Below, one piece after another: positions 58,560-64,000 of a stretch of 64,000 bases of DNA. Both the position numbers and the translations under genes were made by a program. The notes under the pieces were generated by a model, which searched no databases, was not told where the DNA came from, and saw nothing but the letters and a program-made list of their open reading frames with translations. Numbering within the stretch: position 1 is the stretch's first letter; each line of letters opens with the position of its first letter. Location: NCBI RefSeq assembly GCF_015477605.1, contig NZ_JADLQX010000002.1, positions 1 to 64,000 on the forward strand, given 5' to 3'. Source of the stretch: Nocardia amamiensis. Lineage in GTDB: Bacteria > Actinomycetota > Actinomycetes > Mycobacteriales > Mycobacteriaceae.

Positions 58560-60083
58560 ATGAAGAGACACATCGTACGCGCACGCGCCGCCGCCGAGGC
58601 GTTTCCGCGCTCGGAACATCTCGCCACCAAGATCGCCGAGGTCGCCGCGGATCCGGTCGAGGTGACCGCCGAGGTCAGCGCGATGATCGTGAACCGGATC
58701 ATCGACAACGCCGCCGTGGCCGCCGCCGCGCTTACCCGCCGCCCGGTGACCGCCGCGCGTGCCCAGGCCACCGCGCAGCCCTACCGCCCGCGCGCGGGCC
58801 GGTCAGGCGCGACGGTGTTCGGACTGCCTGCGCGGCAGCGGGTTCCGCCGGAGTGGGCGGCCTGGGCCAATGGCGTCGCGGTACGTGAATTGGATTTCCA
58901 CGACACGTTTCTCGCCGCGGAATACTCGCATCCGGGCGACAACATTCCGCCGATCCTCGCCGTCGCCCAGCATCTCGGCCGCAGCGGCGCCGATCTGGTC
59001 CGCGGGCTGGCCACCGGCTACGAGATCCAGATCGACCTGGCGCGCGGCATCTGCCTGCACGAGCACAAGATCGATCATGTCGCCCACCTCGGCCCGTCCG
59101 CCGCGGCGGGCATCGGCACGCTGCTGCGGCTCGACACCGAAACGATCTATCAGGCCCTCGGTCAGGCGTTGCACACCACGACCGCGACGCGGCAATCCCG
59201 CAAGGGGGAGATCTCCAGCTGGAAGGCCTACGCTCCCGCCTTCGCGGGCAAGATGGCGGTCGAGGCGGTGGATCGCGCGCTGCGCGGTGAATCCGCGCCC
59301 GCGCCGATCTGGGAGGGTGCCGACGGCGTGCTCGCCCGCCTGCTCGGCGGCCCGGACGCCGAATACCATGTGCCGCTGCCCGGTCCGGGCGAGGTCAAAC
59401 GCGCGATCCTGGACAGCTACACCAAGCAGCATTCGGCCGAGTACCAGAGCCAAGCGCCGATCGACTTGGCGCGCCGGATGCGTCCGCGAATCGGCGATCT
59501 GGATCGCATCGCCTCGATCGTGCTGCATACCAGCCACCACACGCACGTGGTGATCGGCACCGGATCCGGCGATCCGCAGAAGTTCGATCCGCACGCCAGC
59601 CGCGAAACACTGGATCATTCCGTTCCTTATATCTTTGCGGTGGCGCTGCAAGACGGAAGCTGGCATCACGAACGGTCGTACGCGCCGGAGCGGGCGCGGC
59701 GGCCGGACACCGTCGCGCTGTGGCGCAAGATCAGCACCACCGAGGACCCGGAGTGGACCAGGCGCTACCACGCCACGGATCCCGGCGAGAAGGCGTTCGG
59801 CGCGCGAGCTGTGGTGACGCTGACCAGCGGCGAGACGATCGTCGACGAACTGGCCGTCGCCGACGCGCATCCGCTCGGCGCACGTCCCTTCGGTCGAGCG
59901 GAGTACATCGAGAAATTCCGCACCCTCGCCGAAGGGGTGCTCGAGAAAACCGAGCAGGACCGCTTTCTGGATGCGGCCCAGCGGACGCCGGAACTGGCCG
60001 CCGGGGAACTCGACCAGCTGAACTTCACCGTGTCCGACGAGGTGCTCGACCGGGCGCCGCGCACTCCGGAGGGGATCTTCTGA
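58560..60083 (+). CDS. prpD: 2-methylcitrate dehydratase
   Basis: The 507-residue MmgE/PrpD-family enzyme shows [10 protein letters not shown] near residue 43, L-D-F-H-D-T-F-L near 115, H-P-G-D-N-I-P-P near 126 and the C-terminal [12 protein letters not shown]. It converts 2-methylcitrate to 2-methylaconitate in propionyl-CoA disposal. GGAGG precedes ATG 58560. It is the first gene of the prpDBC set, separated from prpB by a gene on the other strand. Confidence 0.93.
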   Translation: MKRHIVRARAAAEAFPRSEHLATKIAEVAADPVEVTAEVSAMIVNRIIDNAAVAAAALTRRPVTAARAQATAQPYRPRAGRSGATVFGLPARQRVPPEWAAWANGVAVRELDFHDTFLAAEYSHPGDNIPPILAVAQHLGRSGADLVRGLATGYEIQIDLARGICLHEHKIDHVAHLGPSAAAGIGTLLRLDTETIYQALGQALHTTTATRQSRKGEISSWKAYAPAFAGKMAVEAVDRALRGESAPAPIWEGADGVLARLLGGPDAEYHVPLPGPGEVKRAILDSYTKQHSAEYQSQAPIDLARRMRPRIGDLDRIASIVLHTSHHTHVVIGTGSGDPQKFDPHASRETLDHSVPYIFAVALQDGSWHHERSYAPERARRPDTVALWRKISTTEDPEWTRRYHATDPGEKAFGARAVVTLTSGETIVDELAVADAHPLGARPFGRAEYIEKFRTLAEGVLEKTEQDRFLDAAQRTPELAAGELDQLNFTVSDEVLDRAPRTPEGIF

Positions 60084-60091
60084 TGGTGGCG

Positions 60092-60265
60092 TCAGTCGTT
60101 GTCCAAGATCACCGCTTGCGCGGCGATCACGTTCTTGCCGTCGAAGGTGATCGCGGGCGAGCCGTGCAGCCGATACCCCTGCGCCAGCAGCTCGCTGATC
60201 CGCGCGCAGAATCGCGCGTCGTCCACGCCGGTGATGAGTCGGTAGCGCAAGGGTTCGTCGGTCAT
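60092..60265 (-). CDS. DUF1737 small protein inside the prp operon, opposite strand
   Basis: The 57-residue protein (R-Y-R-L-I-T-G near the start, L-L-A-Q-G-Y-R-L-H-G-S-P in the middle, A-Q-A-V-I at the end) matches DUF1737, a small domain of unknown function. It lies antisense between prpD (9 bases away) and prpB (about 20 bases away). Reading through prpD-prpB would produce transcripts antisense to it. ATG 60265 gives the family's normal length although the frame is open further. Confidence 0.75.
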   Translation of the reverse strand: MTDEPLRYRLITGVDDARFCARISELLAQGYRLHGSPAITFDGKNVIAAQAVILDND

Positions 60266-60291
60266 GCCCTGAGCGTAGGCCGGTGGGTGCG

Positions 60292-61209
60292 GTGACCGGC
60301 CTGCTGGCGGCCGGGACGAGCGCGGCGCAGAAGCGTGTGGCGTTCCGGGCGGGCCTCGGCTCGGGGCGCATCCAGCGACTACCCGGCGCGTTCGATCCGC
60401 TGGTGGCACGGCTGATCCAGGAGATCGGGTTCGAGGGCGTCTACCTCTCCGGCGCCGTGATGTCGGCCGAGCTGGCGTTGCCCGACATCGGGCTGACCAG
60501 CGCCGGCGAGGTGGCCGCGCGGGGGCAGCAGGTCGCCAGGGTCACCGATCTCCCGGTGCTCGTCGACGCCGACACCGGTTTCGGGGAGCCGATGAACGCC
60601 GCGCGGACCGTAACCCTTCTGGAAGACGCGGGGCTGGCAGGCTGCCATATCGAGGACCAGGTGAACCCCAAGCGCTGCGGCCACCTCGACGGCAAGGCCG
60701 TGGTCCCGGTCGAGGACATGGTGCGGCGCCTGCGGGCGGCCGTGTCGGCCCGGCGCGACCCGAACTTCGTCATCTGCGCCCGGACCGACGCGCGCGCCAC
60801 CGAAGGATTGGCCGCCGCGATCGACCGGGCCGAGGCCTACGCCGACGCGGGCGCGGATCTGATCTTCACCGAAGCGCTGACCGACGCCGCGGAGTTCACG
60901 GAATTCCGTGCTGCCGTGGAAGTTCCGCTGCTGGCCAACATGACCGAGTTCGGCAAATCCGAGCTGCTGTCCGCATCCGCCCTCGAGGAGATCGGCTACA
61001 ACGCGGTCATCTATCCGGTGACCACGCTCCGCCTGGCCATGTATGCCGTGGAGCACGGGCTGCGCGAGATCGCCCGCAGCGGAACGCAATCCGCGCTGCT
61101 CGGGTCAATGCAGCACCGGTCCAGGCTCTACGAGCTGCTGCGTTACCGGGAGTACGCCGAATTCGATGCTGGAATATTCACCTTCACCGGAAGCGAGTCG
61201 CTGACATGA
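60292..61209 (+). CDS. prpB: 2-methylisocitrate lyase
   Basis: The 305-residue protein of the ICL/PEP-mutase fold has D-A-D-T-G-F-G-E near residue 87, the catalytic-cysteine motif P-K-R-C-G-H near 123, and C-A-R-T-D-A-R. It splits 2-methylisocitrate into pyruvate and succinate. Starts at GTG 60283 or GTG 60292 are both possible; the latter fits relatives. Its stop overlaps the prpC start (ATGA). Confidence 0.92.
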   Translation: MTGLLAAGTSAAQKRVAFRAGLGSGRIQRLPGAFDPLVARLIQEIGFEGVYLSGAVMSAELALPDIGLTSAGEVAARGQQVARVTDLPVLVDADTGFGEPMNAARTVTLLEDAGLAGCHIEDQVNPKRCGHLDGKAVVPVEDMVRRLRAAVSARRDPNFVICARTDARATEGLAAAIDRAEAYADAGADLIFTEALTDAAEFTEFRAAVEVPLLANMTEFGKSELLSASALEEIGYNAVIYPVTTLRLAMYAVEHGLREIARSGTQSALLGSMQHRSRLYELLRYREYAEFDAGIFTFTGSESLT

Positions 61210-62330
61210 CCGAGATCAAGAAGGGCTTGGCCGGGGTGGTCGCCGACACCACCGCCATCTCGAAGGTGGAGCCGGAGACCAACTCGCTGACCTATCGCGG
61301 CTACGCCGTGCCGGACCTGGCGCGGCACTGCGGTTTCGAGGAGGTCGCGTACCTGCTCTGGTACGGCGAGCTGCCCGATGCCGCGCAGCTGGAGTTGCTG
61401 TGTCAGCGCGAGCGTGCGCAGCGGCGCGTCGACCGGTCGATCCTGTCGCTGGTCGAGAAGATGCCGGAGTCCTGTCATCCGATGGACGTTGTCCGCACGG
61501 TGGTGAGCTACCTCGGGGCCGAGGACGCGGAGGAGGATCTGGGCGGTACGCCCATCCAGCGGGCGTTGCTGGCAAAAGCGCTGCGCTTGACCGCGATGTT
61601 GCCGACCGTGATCGCCACGGCCATGCGGCGGCGGCGCGGCCTGGACCCCGTCCCGCCGCACCCGCATCTGGGCTTCGCGGCCAACTTCCTCAACATGTGC
61701 TTCGGCGCGGTGCCCGACCCGCTGATCGTGCGGGCATTCGAGACCTCGCTGATCCTCTACGCGGAGCACGGTTTCAACGCCTCCACCTTCGCCGCGCGGG
61801 TGGTCACCTCCACGCGATCGGATATCTACAGCGCGGTCACGGCCGCCATCGGGGCGCTGAAGGGCCCGCTGCACGGCGGTGCCAACGAGGCTGTCATGCA
61901 CGCCATGCTGGAGATCGGCGAACCGGAGCTGGCCGGGGCGTGGCTGCGCGCAGAGCTCGCGGACAAGCGCAAGGTGATGGGCTTCGGTCACCGGGTCTAC
62001 AAGAACGGCGATTCCCGCGTACCGGCCATGCGGGCGGAGCTGGAGCGCGTCGCGGCGGTGACCGGAGGTGAGCGCTGGTTGCGCATGTACGTCGAGCTGG
62101 AACGCGCGATGGCAGAGGCGACCGGGCTCGCGCCGAATCTCGATTTTCCCGCCGGCCCCGCCTATTACCTGATGGGGTTCGACATCGCGATGTTCACGCC
62201 GATCTTCGTGATGAGCCGGATCGCCGGGTGGACCGCGCACATCATCGAGCAAGCGGTATCGAACGCGTTGATCCGCCCGCTGTCGGAGTACACCGGCGTA
62301 CCGCAGCGGGAGCTGGCCCTCAGGCGCTGA
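61206..62330 (+). CDS. prpC: 2-methylcitrate synthase
   Basis: The 374-residue citrate-synthase-family protein has L-T-Y-R-G-Y-A-V-P-D-L near residue 30, the catalytic histidine in A-E-H-G-F-N-A-S, G-P-L-H-G-G-A-N-E with the second histidine, M-G-F-G-H-R-V-Y and the catalytic Asp in N-L-D-F-P. It condenses propionyl-CoA with oxaloacetate. Length and neighbours favour PrpC over a general citrate synthase, though such enzymes often accept acetyl-CoA as well. Confidence 0.92.
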   Translation: MTEIKKGLAGVVADTTAISKVEPETNSLTYRGYAVPDLARHCGFEEVAYLLWYGELPDAAQLELLCQRERAQRRVDRSILSLVEKMPESCHPMDVVRTVVSYLGAEDAEEDLGGTPIQRALLAKALRLTAMLPTVIATAMRRRRGLDPVPPHPHLGFAANFLNMCFGAVPDPLIVRAFETSLILYAEHGFNASTFAARVVTSTRSDIYSAVTAAIGALKGPLHGGANEAVMHAMLEIGEPELAGAWLRAELADKRKVMGFGHRVYKNGDSRVPAMRAELERVAAVTGGERWLRMYVELERAMAEATGLAPNLDFPAGPAYYLMGFDIAMFTPIFVMSRIAGWTAHIIEQAVSNALIRPLSEYTGVPQRELALRR

Positions 62331-62445
62331 CCGGAGCGACCTGCCCGGTGGGTGGGCCTTCGATTCCCTTCCCTACCGAGCAATTGCTTGGTTGAATCGA
62401 GGGGCGAACCCCGCCCGCCGGCTAGCAGGAAAGTGAGCCACGCGA

Positions 62446-62817
62446 ATGCCGACTCCCGACGAGCTCGTCCGTGCGATGTGCCGAAGCTGGTCCGACCCCG
62501 ATCCCGACCGGATCAGTGCGTACTTCGCCGAAGACGCTGTCTACCACAACATTCCGATGGAACCCATCGTCGGCCGCGCTGCCATCCGCGACTTCATCGC
62601 CGGCTTCCTGACCACCTTCGACGCCATCGACTTCGACATCCACCACCAGATCGCGTCCGGCAACGTGGTCATGAACGAACGCACCGACACCCTGCTCTCC
62701 GCAGGCCGCGCGACCCCACTCCCGGTCATGGGCTTCTTCGAGGTCACCGACGGCGCCATCAGCACCTGGCGCGACTACTTCGACATGGCGGTCATCAACA
62801 AGGCTTTCGGACTGTAG
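62446..62817 (+). CDS. Limonene-1,2-epoxide hydrolase-like (SnoaL fold) protein
   Basis: The 123-residue protein has the cone-shaped LEH/SnoaL fold: Y-F-A-E-D-A-V-Y-H-N near residue 25, M-N-E-R-T-D for the active-site Arg/Asp, and W-R-D-Y-F-D-M near 107 for the other acid. The Asp-Arg-Asp set of LEH-type epoxide hydrolases appears intact. The ribosome binding site (AGGAAAGTGAG) is somewhat distant. It follows prpC by 115 bases; I see no link to propionate metabolism. Confidence 0.8.
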   Translation: MPTPDELVRAMCRSWSDPDPDRISAYFAEDAVYHNIPMEPIVGRAAIRDFIAGFLTTFDAIDFDIHHQIASGNVVMNERTDTLLSAGRATPLPVMGFFEVTDGAISTWRDYFDMAVINKAFGL

Positions 62818-62824
62818 GGCTGGG

Positions 62825-63144
62825 TCAGCCGAAGGCTTCGTCCTCGGATTCGGCGGTGGCGGCTTTGCGAATCCAGGATTCGAGTTGGTCGATGTTCATG
62901 CACCCGGCGATCTTGACCCGCACGTGGTCCGCGATGGTGATCCCGCGAGCGTCGAGGGCCATGAGGAGCAGTCGCGCGGCTTCCTCGGCTCGTCCCTCGG
63001 CTCGTCCCTCGTCGCGCCCCTGTGCGACGTACTTGCGGGCGAAGTCGCTCTGATATTCGTACTTGAAGGCGGATGTCATGAGTTCCTCCAATTTGGCTGC
63101 GTCCGGAACATCTCTACGAGCACTTCGTGCTGCTGCGTCGGCAT
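62825..63144 (-). pseudogene. Internally deleted Rpn/nuclease-like actinobacterial gene
   Basis: From ATG 63144 the minus strand reads M-P-T-Q-Q-H-E-V-L-V-E-M-F-R-T-Q-P, the usual start of a family of about 290-residue actinobacterial proteins resembling Rpn/PD-(D/E)XK nuclease-type ORFs. Almost at once the frame shifts. The other frame continues D-A-A-K-L-E-E-L-M-T-S, then F-K-Y-E-Y-Q-S-D-F-A-R-K-Y and the family's C-terminus (L-D-A-R-G-I-T, W-I-R-K-A-A-T-A). About 190 central residues, including any nuclease site, are missing. The junction is near 63090-63105. The family identity is from memory. Confidence 0.65.
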
Positions 63145-63555
63145 GGCAACGGAAGTTACACGGGGACAGCGATATTCGGTATCGCGGAAATTAGTCGCGA
63201 TTGCCTGGAACCGAATCGGGTGAGCACGCGTCGAAGTAGGGCAAGAGGGGAAAGACCGAGTCGGAGATGACGTGCGAGGAGGGGTCTGCCGATGGAGCGT
63301 TGTTCCGGGTGTCATACGGCGTGGCGGAAGGGGATGCGGGCGCGGGCGCGGGTGCTGCCGGTGGCGCGGCGGGAGGAGCCGTGTGAGCGGTATACGTCAC
63401 GGCGGCAGCGTCCACGGCCGGAACCGGAGCCCGAATGAGTCCGTAGGGGATTGGCTTCCGGGGAGGATATTTCGCTCGGCGGGTCAAGACTCGGTCGATG
63501 GGGATCGGGGCGAGCGCTCAGGACCGCAGGCAACGCGGTCGGTCGGGACGTGAGC
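63145..63555. other. Spacer upstream of the pseudogene
   Basis: No supported gene. A 98-codon minus-strand frame at 63191-63487 starts with TTG and encodes a Pro/Ala-rich sequence without family resemblance; it has no good ribosome binding site. It might be a small secreted or disordered protein, but I would not count it. Confidence 0.35.
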
Positions 63556-63588
63556 CGGCGCCCCCTTCGCCGGGGGAAGGGGGCGCCG
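63556..63588 (-). terminator. Terminator after metE
   Basis: A perfect 13-base inverted repeat (CGGCGCCCCCTTC and its complement) with a 7-base loop lies 23 bases beyond the metE stop on the minus strand. Confidence 0.8.
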
Positions 63589-63610
63589 ATCACCGCTCAG
63601 GCGGACGCGT

Positions 63611-64000
63611 TCACCGCACAGCCGCCGCCGCGGCGACCATATTGCGCAGCGAGGCTTCCACTTCGGCGCGTCCCCTGGTCTTCAATCCGCAATCCGGATT
63701 GACCCAGAGACGTTCGGCTGGAACGGCTTTCAGCGCGGCTCGCAGTGAGGTGGTGATCTCGTCCACGCTGGGCACCCGCGGCGAGTGGATGTCGTACACG
63801 CCCGGGCCGACGCCCAGATCGAAGCCCGCCGCATTGAGGTCGTCGAGCACCTCCATGTGCGAGCGTGCGGCCTCGATCGACGTGACGTCGGCATCCAGCC
63901 CGGCGATCGCGTCGATCACCTCGCCGAACTCCGAATAGCACAGGTGCGTGTGGATCTGCGTGGCATCCGAGACACCGGAGGTGGCGAGCCGGAACGACCG
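63611..64000 (-). CDS. metE: Cobalamin-independent methionine synthase, C-terminal part
   Basis: The last 129 codons of MetE are present; the rest lies beyond the window. Visible are [10 protein letters not shown] (zinc-site region), [22 protein letters not shown], and the terminal [12 protein letters not shown] with the last zinc-ligand cysteine. The enzyme transfers a methyl group from methyltetrahydrofolate to homocysteine. Any B12 riboswitch would be upstream, outside the window. Confidence 0.95.
   Translation of the reverse strand, partial: RSFRLATSGVSDATQIHTHLCYSEFGEVIDAIAGLDADVTSIEAARSHMEVLDDLNAAGFDLGVGPGVYDIHSPRVPSVDEITTSLRAALKAVPAERLWVNPDCGLKTRGRAEVEASLRNMVAAAAAVR

Overview
The window is high-GC actinobacterial DNA, most like Nocardia or a close mycolic-acid-containing relative. 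This rests on gene content and order, not a database search. A housekeeping block (about 21.3-51.7 kb) follows, in inverted orientation, the order I recall from Mycobacterium tuberculosis Rv2973c-Rv2996c: serA, leuB, MFS, FAH hydrolase, gltX, tRNAs, F420-type PPOX protein, IclR regulator, leuC, leuD, hupB, mutT1, ppk, cofC, gpsA, ddl, DUF3515, thiL, ung, rpmB, DAK-domain protein, recG. HupB carries the long Lys/Ala tail typical of mycobacteria and nocardiae.

Left part (1-21 kb), accessory. The window opens on the first 15 codons of an IS3-type transposase. An overlapping three-gene unit follows (EspC-like small protein, WXG/DUF1023 hydrolase, lipoprotein) that looks like a type VII secretion cargo module. 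After a GNAT/LysR pair comes an inositol-catabolism locus: LacI regulator and iolG on the minus strand, and iolE, a sugar ABC transporter, iolC and iolD on the plus strand. Two perfect LacI-type palindromes lie between the two arms. Between iolC and iolD only short relics remain of what look like the aldolase and iolB genes. Then come cspA, a TetR/glyoxalase pair, an unusual 39-residue peptide gene with its own terminator, and a fused epimerase-hydrolase gene that shares an operator with the adjacent TetR gene.

Middle (21-52 kb), core. serA, leuB and leuCD supply serine and leucine synthesis. gltX is followed by tRNA-Gln(CTG) and tRNA-Glu(CTC), fitting a non-discriminating GluRS that charges both. 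After the tRNAs lies a 1.7-kb array of degenerate, hairpin-prone repeats (period about 84 bp, with a perfect 57-bp tandem duplication), then a DUF5302 gene and a second, 38-bp tandem repeat. hupB, mutT1-ppk, cofC, gpsA-ddl, thiL-ung, rpmB and DAK-recG complete the block. Two small secreted or hydrolytic genes and a GNAT gene are interspersed.

Right part (52-64 kb), accessory and metabolic. An XRE regulator stands divergent from three small co-oriented genes. A DHA2 drug-efflux gene stands divergent from an ECF41-type sigma factor with WLPEP, DGGGK and NPDKL motifs. prpR is divergent from prpD-prpB-prpC (2-methylcitrate cycle), with a DUF1737 gene on the opposite strand between prpD and prpB. 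A limonene-epoxide-hydrolase-like gene, an internally deleted pseudogene and the 3' end of metE close the window.
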